From: Trichobilharzia szidati
Taxonomy: Eukaryota > Platyhelminthes > Trematoda > Strigeidida > Schistosomatidae
Direction: 5' to 3'
NCBI GenBank assembly: GCA_944472155.2
Contig: OX235279.1
Span: forward strand, 162,338,199-162,402,198
DNA: 64,000 nucleotides
Below, in pieces: positions 36,601 through 44,169 of this stretch; the first letter of the stretch is position 1, and each line of letters opens with the position of its first letter. A model generated the notes under the pieces. The model worked only from the letters and a program-made list of their open reading frames with translations, was not told the DNA's origin and made no database searches. The translations under genes and the position numbers were made by a program.

Positions 36601-37780
36601 TTGAAGACTTGACACCAACGTCACGATAAAGCAGTTTGGACAGGGTTCGGACTTTTATCAACAGCTGCCTTCGCCCGATATTGAAAATCGGATGGCCAGA
36701 AAGATCTAAGGACTCTGACGAGTCCGCCAACAAACTATCACCCAATAAACATGCAGTAGCTATTAAAGGTGGATAGGATGCACTAAGAGGAGACCGCTGA
36801 GTAATATCATACTCCAGCCAGACAAACAAGTTGGATGTGGGTCTGAGGGTGACATAGAGGAGGACATGAGTGCTAGTCAGCAGTCAAGAAACCAATTGAA
36901 AAGGCAGACAGAGGACAGGGTGGACTATAGGCTGGCTCTTTAACCGGGTTGCAAACTCTTAGAACCGACTGCCATAAAGGCTAAAGTCAGCATACTCAAA
37001 CGATTCGTACAGGGAAGGACTAGACAAACAGATACTTTCTGGAAAGGCATAAACAGTCCCGGAACTATATTTTCTTGATCAAAAAATACGAAGCACTCCA
37101 ACAATAACAAATTACGCATTCATACTAAGGTCACTAAATTACTGGGGCTAAATATAACTGGTTTAACTATAGGAACACAAAATAAAGGGGAATTTAAGCA
37201 CATGAGAGATATTCAGTTCAATAACCATGCACTTTCTTAAGCCATAATATAAATCTTGCCAAGATATATATATATAAACCCAGAGAAAAGTTATCGGTCA
37301 CCTTGCTATTTGACAATCAAATATTGAATTACAATTTTCCATAGCCTCTTGAACTGCATTTCGATCAGCAAACAGATCAGATGACTAAACGAAAATATCA
37401 GAAGAAATTGACGGAAACCACCACGAAACCTACATGAAATCCCAACTTTTCTAAATAATGTGAAGTTCCATGGACGAAATCGCCCTCATAACGAGGACCA
37501 GCTTTTATGATGACTACACAGAAGCCAATTTGAAAAGAAAAAGGTGCTACAAACCTCCTACGGCGCATTGACTTCCTAATTTATTCTGTGAAGCAATCCG
37601 CAAACCGTTTGTTAATGTTGTCACTTTGGTTTCTTTGTCTTCTACGAAAGATTTTTGCTGTACATTATTTCCCAGAGTAACTACATCCTTCAGAGATATC
37701 TTTGTAATATCCAGAGGATTACTACGGACACCTGAAGAAAAGTGTCTGATGTGTCTATGAACAATCGACGCGAAACGCAT
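18492..37780 (-). CDS. PMPCA: Mitochondrial processing peptidase alpha subunit, 8 coding exons
   Basis: The alpha subunit of MPP binds presequences of imported matrix proteins; the beta subunit carries the zinc-dependent cleavage site. Coding exons in order: 37780-37555, 37513-37434, 37384-37302, 33318-33016, 27798-27630, 23590-23388, 22190-21889, 18694-18492. They total 1569 nt, and every junction has GT/AG ends with matching phases, giving 522 residues, close to the usual ~525. The N-terminus is basic and hydroxylated, as expected for a mitochondrial presequence. The position of the peptidase HxxEH motif reads TSHYLEKL, so the catalytic residues are absent, as is normal for the alpha subunit. 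The glycine-rich substrate loop LLGGGGSFSAGGPGKGM is at about residues 328-344. Introns 3-7 are full of retroelement relics. A poly(A) signal-like AATAAA follows the stop directly. The family assignment is very secure; the individual splice sites are inferred by eye. Confidence 0.95.
18800..19010 (+). mobile_element. Second RTE-type LINE relic (SR3-like)
   Basis: GCAGTTCGCTCCGTCCTGTG and AGGTGTCTTTGATCATAGGAG match the 'AVVRCVLL' and following region of the copy at 26700-26820. It sits in PMPCA intron 7. Confidence 0.55.
19411..19622 (-). mobile_element. Composite SINE, family B
   Basis: Reverse copy of 4838-5078: the 3'-tail block TGGAACATAGGGCTTCA, the middle GGGTTGCTAGCCTCATGCTC and a tRNA-like head ending GTGCCACCGACGCG. 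Better preserved than the first copy. Confidence 0.8.
19650..20165. repeat. Dispersed repeat, type unknown
   Basis: CCAAGCTCGCTGACC, GGAGTCCAATGGCCTG and other short blocks recur, diverged, at about 28000-28330. No coding or tRNA-like part seen. Confidence 0.4.
20440..20880. repeat. Dispersed repeat R2, copy 1
   Basis: TTTTCCTCAAATGACCATAAACAAGTCGGCTATGCT and CAGTTGCCTTCAAAAAGAAG... recur in the same order at 21520-21790. Element type unknown; intronic. Confidence 0.45.
20935..21380 (-). mobile_element. 3' relic of the second RTE-type LINE
   Basis: AGGCAGTCTACACTTTATTACGTGGCTGACTGG is the reverse of the block after the RT relic at 27070-27150. Weak but repeated also at 35.1-35.7 kb. Confidence 0.4.
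21400..21840. repeat. Dispersed repeat R2, copy 2
   Basis: Matches 20440-20880 in the segments TTTCCCTCAAATGACCACC and TGAGTTGTCTTCAAG. Ends close to PMPCA exon 7. Confidence 0.45.
21889..22190 (-). CDS. PMPCA: PMPCA coding exon 7
   Basis: A 302 nt exon beginning HHWVNSAQAENHAYSDSGLF and including the ELSRAKHQLKSMLLMNLETR helix typical of the C-terminal M16 domain. Acceptor CATTAG|G, donor ATAA|GTAAGT, phase 1. Confidence 0.95.
22340..22760 (-). mobile_element. RTE-like LINE 3' relic
   Basis: Reverse orientation, with tail TTATTATTATTTC, 'CCATGTCACCCTCAGACAAA' and 'INLKEVTSFTYLI' read on the minus strand. Inside PMPCA intron 6. Confidence 0.65.
23388..23590 (-). CDS. PMPCA: PMPCA coding exon 6 (glycine-rich loop)
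   Basis: A 203 nt exon carrying the flexible glycine-rich loop (GGGGSFSAGGPGKG) that the family needs for substrate binding, followed by MYTRLYVNILN. Acceptor TTCAG|GT, donor AATGA|GTAAGT, phase 2. Confidence 0.96.
24370..24790 (-). mobile_element. RTE-like LINE 3' relic
   Basis: Starts with ATTATTACTATTATTCCTTC and GGGTTCCGAGTGGAAGATAC, followed by degraded copies of the CATGTCACTCTGAG and CAAAGACAGCTGTTGATGG blocks. In PMPCA intron 5. Confidence 0.65.
24860..25510 (+). repeat. Segmental repeat R1, copy 2 (SINE-filled)
   Basis: Matches 320-780 closely, but carries a reverse-oriented tRNA-headed SINE at about 25158-25341 between ...GAGACTGAGTT and TGGCTAAAGTC. Copy 1 preserves the empty site. 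It lies within PMPCA intron 5. Confidence 0.8.
25158..25341 (-). mobile_element. SINE family A in repeat R1
   Basis: T-run at 25158-25167 (the reversed A tail), body GCTTGATTCCACACCGTGTT, head ending ACTGTGCCAC. The first ~7 nt of the head (TGCGTCG) are missing, and no target site duplication is visible against the empty site in copy 1. Confidence 0.88.
25930..26165 (-). mobile_element. RTE-like LINE 3' relic
   Basis: GCTGGCTCCACGATCGCACA, TCACTACACGATCTCC and the following blocks match 14150-14250 and 28610-28700. Intronic. Confidence 0.5.
26200..27210 (+). mobile_element. Second RTE-type LINE (SR3-like), RT and 3' part
   Basis: Readable in several frames: damaged GYPMSPFLFNF TIDVL, then VDLEQANDIVFLGEGD, then (26535-26738) GMIADDIAARIQKARLAFSN and KGRVYYTAVVRCVLL. 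3' non-coding sequence with GGCAGTCTACA-type blocks follows to about 27200. 'Perere-3/SR3-like' is a tentative name. Inactive. Confidence 0.65.
27290..27545 (+). mobile_element. SINE family C with upstream extension
   Basis: Head TCCGAATAGCTCAATC and B-box-like TGGTTCGAATCTCC at 27371-27440. The ~70 bp before it (CATCAAAGTATCC...TACAGTCCTACAGGAAGTCAAC) also occurs before the copy at 42212, so the mobile unit is longer than the tRNA-headed part. Confidence 0.65.
27630..27798 (-). CDS. PMPCA: PMPCA coding exon 5
   Basis: A 169 nt exon encoding KPERMVIAGVGIEHDALVKS through the SQYTGGYQK segment. This matches the end of the first peptidase-like half and the linker (human: TPDRMVLAGVGVEH ... AQYTGG). 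Acceptor TTTTGCAG|AC, donor AAG|GTGAGA, phase 0. Confidence 0.94.
27905..28340. repeat. Dispersed repeat, relative of 19650-20165
   Basis: Shares CCAAGCTCGTTGAC, AATCTAATGGCCAGTG and nearby blocks with 19657-19730. Nature unknown. Confidence 0.35.
28500..29810 (-). mobile_element. RTE-like LINE, 1.3 kb 3' relic
   Basis: Reverse orientation from a TATTATTATTATTACTG tail through the C-terminal region (TGTTGTTCTTGTTGGTCCG) to the RT core (TTTCCCGTTGTGCATCACTTGAC, TTCAAAGTCAACGGAGTTGACG). Many indels. It fills much of PMPCA intron 4. Confidence 0.75.
29860..30400 (+). mobile_element. Penelope-like relic, type 2
   Basis: The frame at 29881-30081 reads NYIQIYQIPCNDCKVNDIVD then RSRLGSVRPSEHRNSARG. 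These correspond to the GIY-YIG start, the Arg-containing helix and the xEH motif. The central YIG has decayed to NDIVD. The 14540 relic is its sister copy. Confidence 0.6.
30876..30956 (+). repeat. Degenerate CCCTAA-like interstitial tract
   Basis: Variants of CCCTAACCC/CCCAACCC (ACCTAACCCTAACCCAGATG) run for about 80 bp. Vertebrate-type TTAGGG is the schistosome telomere repeat, so this may be an old interstitial telomeric tract or a simple C-rich repeat. Confidence 0.5.
31450..31650 (-). mobile_element. SINE family B, decayed
   Basis: Order of blocks matches the reverse of 4838-5078: GAAGTTTCGGTAGCAGCAGTG, GCCTCAAGCACAATCTTCCTAC, then a decayed tRNA-like head. Intronic. Confidence 0.5.
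31685..32995 (+). mobile_element. RTE-like LINE, RT to 3' end, old copy
   Basis: Reads PKKILSCVILGRLKK and VDQVTILRIAIEQ (31701-31900), then HVKSVSSYISVRS near 32520, with a 3' end CCCTATGTTCTACTCGG and (AAT)n. At the catalytic box it reads DFSEDLCPMS, without the 4 nt insertion found in the two young copies. Heavily damaged. Confidence 0.75.
33016..33318 (-). CDS. PMPCA: PMPCA coding exon 4
   Basis: A 303 nt exon continuing RDFIIYAVSGFNTSMDRLIH. It includes the 'ELEAMERSPPVEPMLNELLH' helix region and the GLPRYCPQQNLGRIT segment, which corresponds to GLHRFCP in the vertebrate protein. Acceptor TTTTTCAG|A, donor TATAA|GTAAGT, phase 2. It is isolated between a 4 kb upstream intron and a 5.2 kb downstream intron. 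Confidence 0.95.
33830..34205 (+). mobile_element. Hammerhead-bearing SINE-like relic (Sm-alpha type)
   Basis: A-box-like GTGGCCCAAATGGTC and B-box-like GGCTCGAGTTCCAC (34019-34092) precede a hammerhead-like core at about 34120-34158: TCCAG, a changed ATGACGAG (normally CTGACGAG), stem II AGTCCC..GGAC and AAAATG in place of GAAATG. The family's tail CACATCCACCAAATT follows. Core changes should abolish self-cleavage (inference). Confidence 0.6.
34210..35080. other. Unassigned intronic sequence
   Basis: AT-rich part of PMPCA intron 3 with no recognised element. Confidence 0.4.
35085..35720 (-). mobile_element. 3' relics of the second RTE-type LINE
   Basis: Two decayed copies of the block seen at 20990-21110 and, reversed, 27070-27190: ATCCTGAGGACCCC with TTTACACCTCCCCAAGTGGCTGGC (35130-35190), and TTCTCAGTGTCTCGAGGATC with TCTACAAACTG (35590-35640). 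Confidence 0.4.
35900..37065 (+). mobile_element. Old CR1-like LINE relics with RTE insert
   Basis: 35960-36480 tracks the C-terminal part of the CR1-like ORF2 (ACTACAACATACTGTGGCGCGGTGG; later CTCGGAACAGACTCCCAAAGC for the 'WNRLPEE' region). 36545-36890 is an RTE-like fragment (AACAGCTGCCTTCGCCC). 36930-37065 repeats the CR1 C-terminal end (CTTAGAACCGACTGCC). Many stops. In PMPCA intron 3. Confidence 0.55.
37302..37384 (-). CDS. PMPCA: PMPCA coding exon 3
   Basis: An 83 nt exon, 49 nt after exon 2. It encodes SSDLFADRNAVQEAMENCNS followed by IFDCQIAR, equivalent to the family's 'GGICDCQTSRD' region. Acceptor TTTAG|TC, donor AAG|GTGACC, phase 2. Confidence 0.9.
37434..37513 (-). CDS. PMPCA: PMPCA coding exon 2 (degenerate HxxEH region)
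   Basis: An 80 nt exon too short to show as an open frame by length alone. It lies 41 nt downstream of exon 1, after acceptor GTGTAG. It reads VIIKAGPRYEGDFVHGTSHY then LEKLGFH, matching the MPP-alpha block ISSGSRYE...HFLEKLAF. The donor is CAT|GTAGGT, phase 0. The non-catalytic version of the zinc motif confirms alpha rather than beta. Confidence 0.9.
37555..37780 (-). CDS. PMPCA: PMPCA coding exon 1 (start, presequence)
   Basis: Contains the ATG at 37780 and residues 1-75. The N-terminus MRFASIVHRHIRHFSSG is rich in Arg, His and Ser and lacks acidic residues, as in matrix-targeting presequences. It ends in the conserved block VTTLTNGLRIASQNKLGSQC. The donor GAG|GTTTGT leaves phase 1. A CR1-like LINE starts only about 250 bp upstream of the ATG (38030), so the promoter must be short or lie within that sequence. 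Confidence 0.92.
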
Positions 37781-38029
37781 GCTTTAGAAGGATAGATATA
37801 CAGGTTGATCACTTTGAAGGTCAGTTCAAGGTCAACCGCCAAAACATTCAAAAGAACCTTCAGTATACAGTTAAGGAAAACGCTGGAACTTGGCACTTAC
37901 ACTGTTATTGCTATAAGATTGAAACTCATAAGGCTTCATTACTACCCATATGTTATACTGAAAACTTGTGCACAGTAGACGAAACTCCAGAACTAGAATT
38001 TCAGGTCTGTCAATATAATTATTTTCAGA

Positions 38030-39944
38030 TTTTCAGATTTCAGATTTATTGGTTGAGGATAGAAGGCTTGGAGCCTATGTTAATCCTTTTCTAGTAAATT
38101 TCTGTGGTTGTCCAAACCCTTCTTGAACGAATCAGTTGAGGTTGCAGACACCACTTCTTCTGGGAGTCGGTTCCAAGAGTTTATGACTCGGTGTGAGAAC
38201 CAGTACTCAACAGCAGTATGATTTCTTCTTGGCTTTTGAACTCTCCTGCTATGTCCTCTAAGGTGTTCCAACCTGGTGGGAAGGAAAAGAGAAAATAGGT
38301 CAGGTCCGTAGTCATTATTTAAAATTTTAAACATTGTGATTAAATCTCCTCTCTGCCTACGGTATGACAAGGAGAAGAGATTTAAACTGTCTAGTCTTCC
38401 CTCGTATGATAAGTTAGTCATTCCGTGAACCATACGTGTTGCCTTCCTTTGAACCCTTTTTAGAATGTGTGAGTCCCCTTTTAGACAAGGACTGGCGGCC
38501 TGGATGCAGTTTTCCAGTCTTGACCTCACCAGAGATGTATATAAGGAGGTGAACATATCTCTGGTGATTCTAGTGAAGGCTCTACGAATTGCCCATAATG
38601 ACCTGAAACTACGTGCAGCCACCGCGCGACAGTGTGCTGTAGTTTTTAAGTCGTGGCTAACTATGACACCTAAGTCCAAGTGAGTCTGAACTGATGGAAG
38701 TGTAATTCCCTCTAGTTCATAAGAGCTCGTGCTTGCTTGTCCAATGCGCATGGTTGCACATTTTGCCACATTTATCGGGAGCATCCATTCTATGGACCAC
38801 TCTGACAATTTGTTGAGGTCCTCTTGCAACGTGGACGTGTCACTGTTGCCCTTCAGCTCTCTCCAAATTTTTAAGTCATCTGCGTATAGGACCATAGGGG
38901 AGTCGGTGAGCAGAGATAACTCATTGATATACAAAATAAATAGGAGAGGTCCGAGTACCGTGCCTTGTGGCACTCCGCTGCGTACTGCTGTCCAAGAGGA
39001 GAGTTTCGAGTTGATCCTAACCCTCTGCCTCCTATCTATGAGGAATTCCCTGAGCCAGTTTAGTAAGCTGCCTTTGATACCAAGACTTTCCAACTTCATG
39101 AGTAGTCTTTTGTGAGGTACTTTATCAAAGGCTTTGCTGAGGTCTATGAAGACGACCTCAACGGGTCTTCTGTTGTCCCTGGATTTGACCCAGCTTTCTC
39201 TTGCAGTGACAAGATTTGACAGGCATGAGAGGTTCCTTCGGAAGCCATGCTGTGCTCTTGATAATAAGCTTCTATTTTCTAGATATGCCATTATGCTTTT
39301 CTTGATGATTCTCTCCAGTGTCTTAATTAAAGTGCTGGTGAGACTGATAGGCCTGTAATTTGAAGGGCTTTGTCTTGATCCTCCTTTGTGGATGGGGGTT
39401 ACTATGGCGTCTTTCCAGTCACGCGGTAACACTCCATTTTGGAGAGAAAGCTTGAAGATCGTCGCCAAGGGGCCGGCTATGTGTGCTGATAACTCCTTGA
39501 GAAGCCTTAGGTGAAGATTATCAGGACCCATTGATTTCCCTGCATCTAGTTTCCTTAGGCAGTTGAGCACGATGCCTTGGTCGATGTCAACGGAATCTAT
39601 CCCATGTTCTTCTGATGCAGCCAGAGCTGATCCGGTAGGCAGTGACGACTCCTGAGTGAAGACTTGGGAGAAGTAGTTTGCCATTGCTTCTGCTTTTTCT
39701 TGATCTTCTTCGATTGTATCATTGTCAATAGTCAGGTTTGGGACACCATTGGATGTTTTATTCCTGAAGTTCATGTACGAGAAAATTTTCTTAGGTTGTG
39801 CCTTTGCATTTTGAGCCAGGTGTGCTTCGAATTTCATCCTTGATTTGCGGATTTGTGCAATAGCTTTATTTCTAGCAGTGTTATATAATTGCCTGGTCTC
39901 AGAAGTCTCAAGTGTGGTAAACAAGTTCCAACATCTGTGTTTAG
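38030..39944 (-). mobile_element. CR1-like LINE copy A, 5'-truncated, ORF2 open
   Basis: The 614-codon frame 39924-38080 is unbroken from the truncation point to the stop. It includes GDSRQSP-type fingers region, FIDLSKAFDKVPHKRLL, SGVPQGTVLGPLLFILYINE and the catalytic YADDLKIW, and ends WNRLPEEVVSATSTDSFKKG. Endonuclease missing. The 3' end has short TCTGAAA-type repeats, as CR1-clade elements end in short tandem units. It lies 250 bp upstream of the PMPCA start and in the same orientation. SR1/Perere-type relatives are known in schistosomes; exact family not determined. Confidence 0.92.
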
Positions 39945-40256
39945 GTGTTGTTGGTTACAGCATCCCAAACATATACTTATGTAATACTCTGAAACCTTTA
40001 TTGGTTTAGATAAAGCAATAAGAAGACGTAATTTGTCTGAATCGTGTAATGTATTTGCGCAACACATTTCGAACAATCTGATCACACACGGACTTGTCAT
40101 AGGAATATATATGAAATTAATAAAGAGGTAAGAGGTGAGAAAAAAAATAGACTTAGGTCAAGTTTAAAGGACATATTCAAGGTCAAAGTAACAATGAAGA
40201 CCACTAAACCAAATAACAGAGGTAATAGTACATCTGCTATGGTGTCAAAACAAAAT

Positions 40257-40571
40257 TTACCAAGGAAGGTTTAATGTGATGACAAATTGTTTTTGAACGC
40301 ATAAAGGTGGCTTAAACTTTCTAATTGCTAGGGCTTCCACAAACTTTAGGATACGCCCCAAACACGTTTTATAGATAGGTTTAAAAGATCTTTTAACGTC
40401 AATTTTATGACCTGTTTCTATAATATGTTTTGCAATAGAGGAGCTAGGTCTCCTGTTCTCACCATTAATGGGTTCTGAAGATTTCATTTGTTTCTGGAGC
40501 CATTTAGGAATATGCTCTGAAGCCCTTACTTGCAGAGATCGATGAGTCCTCCCTATTGGTTTCTCACTCAC
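40257..40571 (-). mobile_element. Penelope-like GIY-YIG endonuclease fragment, type 3
   Basis: The cleanest of the Penelope-like pieces: 104 open codons reading PIGRTHRSLQVRASEHIPKW, SSSIAKHIIETGHKIDV, EALAIRKFKPPLCVQK and ending FVITLNLPW. The 'YIG' appears as PIG, with the catalytic Arg, xEH and the conserved C-terminal KP-LC-QK block present. The RT part is not in the adjacent sequence. The three types look like different Penelope-like lineages. Confidence 0.82.
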
Positions 40572-41079
40572 TGCCCTCTATGAACTTAAAATTTCTGCGT
40601 CTGCTTGGATAACAATGACGCTGTTACCGTCTTTGAGAAGTTAAACATTAGTCATAGTGTGACATTTTCAAATGGCCTCAGCTAAAACGTGTACAATGTC
40701 TCAAAAGATAAAATGTGTGGAAAGTGTCACTGACGTGTGTTGGTCGCTGCATTATTTTCACAGGCTAACACCACTTTCAGTTTACCCTCCCATCTAACTT
40801 ACCACTAAATTCAGGTGTGAGTGTAGTGAAATTTAGTCTGCCACAAAAGGTGCAACGAAACCACTAAGCAGGACTTATCTCCACTGAACCAGATGATCTT
40901 CGCCGAACGCTACTGAAGAAAAGGGCAGCTTATAATGCCAAAATTAAGTATCACCCTCACAGCGATGTTTCTGCGTTGGGTTGGACGGGTGAAGTGGCAT
41001 CCGCAATCCATAATAGGCTATCTGAACACTGCCCCTTAAACCAGACGCCTATCTGTCTTAGTAGTGCCCCGATCAAGAC

Positions 41080-42620
41080 GCAGGAAAGAAATTATCATGC
41101 CATAGGTAGAAAACAACTCGCCACTCAGCGCGAAGCCTTTGAGGAAACTTGTAGTGCATGACAAACTTCACTAAAAAGGAAATTTGGGTCATGTTAGGGT
41201 ACGATAAGGAGGTCACTGCCATTAAACTTCCAGATTCCAGTGATGTTTTCGATTTGGTGTCTCCCATATCACTGCTCGAGAAATTGGAAGGTTCTGAAAT
41301 TGATGGCGGGCTGCTAAACTGAAGCGGGGAACTTAAGGTAAGCGAGAGACAGTGAGTCAGGATGTTCTCTGAGCTCTCCTCGTGGAAAACGGCACATAGT
41401 GGCGAATGACAAGGCACTGCACTCGGTCCCTTCTTATATGTGCTGTATATCAGCGAGCTGATTACACCTACTCCCGTAGTTTTCTATGCAAGTGACCTGA
41501 AAATTTGAAGGTAGATTAAAACTGGTAGAGGAAATCTAGCGTTCTGAAGAGATTTTAACAATCTGGTAGATTGGTACAAGGAATGGATACTTCCCGTCAT
41601 AGTGTTGAATTTCTTGCCTATTTGCCTGTGTAGCACAAATTTCACTGCCTCCGACATTTAGGGACGTACATGTATTTAGGTTTCACATTACTTAGTGACA
41701 CAAAACTACGACATACAATCAAGTGGTCACCCATCTTATCTCGGAATCTTTATGTACATGACACAGAGACTGATAAAATTACCAGTGAGATGTTAACTTC
41801 ATCTTCGTCTCTGGTGGGGTTACGACTAGGAAACTCTATTCAGAAAAGCAAACTTTGAATAACAAGGGGACTCACATATTCTAGAGAAAGCACAATGGAA
41901 GCCTACACGTATAGTTATTGGTATTACTAATTGATCATATGAGGGATGAAATAATACCTGGAGTCCATTCCCATCATCATACAGTGAGCAGGGAGGAAAT
42001 CTAGTAATGCTCAGAATTTTGATTGGGCACTAGTCAGTGACTAGTGTAATGTGTCTAGTCTTCTGTTCGGTGCATACTCAATTCTATCACTCAAGTTTAC
42101 AATCAGGCCATAGTTCTAGCTGGCTCACTATCATTGTGCACTATGACAGTAGTTATTGACTAGTGTCCAATCAAAGCATGCTATACAGTCCTACAGGGGG
42201 TCAATCGCGAGCCTGAATAGCTCAGTGGTAACGTCTCTGATTGCAGGACTGGGTGACATGGGTTCGAATTTCAGAAGAAATATGAGTTCCTTCAAGATTG
42301 CAGATACACCTCGCTGATTGGTAATTACCAACTAGCACGAAATCTAGGTCCAAGGCTTCCTCCAACCAACTAATACCGATGTACAAAATTCTAAGAAACG
42401 ACTTTGAAGTTGTTCTATCTTCTACTCTTCTTCCCGCCAAGTTTTCAGAACATCTCACAGAGCATAGCAGAAATGCCAAAAACCAAAGGGGGACTATGTT
42501 GTTGTGGAGTACTGGTCCAACCAACTGAGCATAAACCCACTTCCAGAAATAGTGGTGTGTAAGCGTTCAATCAATTCATTGGAGAAGGGATTAGATAAGT
42601 ACGGGTAATTATTTGATTAG
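41080..42620 (+). mobile_element. Old CR1-like LINE relic split by a SINE
   Basis: 41390-41520 reads QGTALGPFLYVLYISELITP then VVFYASDLKIW, the RT core with YADD decayed to YASD. Later parts follow copy B's C-terminus, including MYKILRNDFEVVLSSTLLP after the SINE. A family C SINE unit of about 355 bp (42024-42378) interrupts the codons for 'MFKML'. Confidence 0.65.
42024..42378 (+). mobile_element. SINE family C with upstream extension, nested
   Basis: tRNA-like head TGAATAGCTCAGTGGTAACG and GGGTTCGAATTTC at 42214-42270, preceded by the TACAGTCCTACAGG block shared with 27340. It inserts into the CR1 relic. Flanks ATGCTCAGAATTTTG and ATGTACAAAATTCTA look like a diverged target site duplication. 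Confidence 0.65.
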
Positions 42621-42905
42621 GATTGCGGTAGGTTCGATGACTTGTATTCTGAACGGAAATCCGAAGCTATATCTTATTTGCTTTCCGGAAACAGTAAACG
42701 TTTACGGTACCATTCCACCGGAACAGGAAGATGTTAATTAATAATAATAATAGTATATTCTCACTTTTGTACATGAGGGACGCCAGTTAACAGGCATCAT
42801 CAATTCAATAAATAACACATACGATTAGTAAGTATAGTTAGTAATGATAATATAATAAGGTACATATTTATTCCTACATATCTAGGACACACAAGTTGTA
42901 TCGGC

Positions 42906-43124
42906 ATGGATAAGTATTATTTAAGTGAAATATTTAAATCACATGATTTACGGTTAAATAACATGGTTGCTGTCATTTTATCTTTAGTTTGTGGGAAAAA
43001 TCGGATAACTGGTGATTCAGTGGAACACATCAAGGAATATAGAGATATTCACTTCGCATTAACAAAAAAACCCAAGTATGCTTTGGATGGATTTCAGATA
43101 CTTGAGAAATTAAATAAAGATTGA
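42906..43124 (+). CDS. Unrecognised 72-codon ORF, possibly a terminal exon
   Basis: ATG at 42906, TGA at the end. It reads MDKYYLSEIFKSHDLRLNNM and ends KYALDGFQILEKLNKD. The composition is balanced and helix-prone with no low complexity. The frame stays open upstream to an acceptor-like CATATCTAG at 42882-42890, so it could be a last exon. It is bracketed by two direct copies of a short repeat (near 42774 and 43187), which instead suggests a mobile or retroposed unit. Function unknown. Confidence 0.35.
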   Translation: MDKYYLSEIFKSHDLRLNNMVAVILSLVCGKNRITGDSVEHIKEYRDIHFALTKKPKYALDGFQILEKLNKD

Positions 43125-43329
43125 AGTCAAGTCCCTCATAAAACAATAAAATGCGTCTTACAATAATATATTACCACTTTATGCACATGAGGGATTCCAG
43201 TTGACAGGCATCATCAGTATGATGATAATGCACGCATAGAGTAAACATAATTAAAATTTTTCACCAACAAAAGATATATATACAAGGGAAAATAATGGAA
43301 TATTGACCGTAAGTACACTCTGCATAAGT

Positions 43330-43705
43330 TAAAACAGTTTATGTGGCACAATTATTGTTTGAATTTGTTGAACATGAGCGCAACAACTGAGTGTTGCGCC
43401 ACATTCGGTCGATATGGTGGGCCGCTCACAAAAGTATAAAGGTGGCTTAGAAGCCGTTAGTTCGTTTACCATAAACGATGTTTGAAGCAATATAATCTGC
43501 AATAGGCTCACCACATCAGTTATTACCCAGTTAAACATGCAGAGAAGTATTAATAATTCAGCAACCAGTGAATTTTTGATTCTTTTCGGTCTGGAACCAG
43601 AGTAATTGAGAACCAATCCATACAAAAATGTCGATAAAGGCATGCAGGAGCAGAATTTTACCATCGAATAAGTCAGTGGGATCTGAAATGCAGCTGTCAG
43701 CATAT
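43330..43705 (-). mobile_element. Possible Penelope-like relic
   Basis: A 124-codon open frame on the reverse strand. RPKRIKNSLVAELLI and ELTASKPPLYFCERP resemble the 'SSIAKHIIETGH' and 'EALAIRKFKPPLCVQK' blocks of the copy at 40.26 kb. The match is weak, and the frame could be chance. Confidence 0.35.
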
Positions 43706-44169
43706 TTTTGTTATTTCATAGATATCCAGGTTTATTAATAAACCCAGCGCCAATTGCCGCCGTATAGGTAGTGATTTGGATTTGTCATCATGATCGACAT
43801 ATGGATGAATATTCAAATGCCTACTACAACTTGTTTGCCTTTCGGATTTAGTTAATTACATCGCGTTAATTAGACCGATACCCCGCGAACTTTGAAAAGG
43901 GAGTGAATTTTACACGCTCTTGTTTAGTTTTGGTTTTTGTTGTGTTATACGCTCCAAAAGTCTAAAGATTAACTTTAAATCAGTTTATTCTGATCAAAGT
44001 TAGTTTACTTTTCAGATCTGAGTCTATTTAAATTATAGGAAATTGTTTTTTTTATAACATAATAGTTATATATATTTTTGTGCACTCATTGATTTTTATC
44101 GCTGATTTATAAAGGTCTATATACATCTAAGTTATATTTAAATTTCTTCGCCAGTCTGTTCTAGACAGT

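Noticed and set aside
38465..39358. Open frames of 72, 128 and 74 codons on the strand opposite LINE copy A, repeated opposite copies B and C.
   Set aside because: They are antisense shadows of the conserved RT coding region, repeated only because the LINE is repeated.
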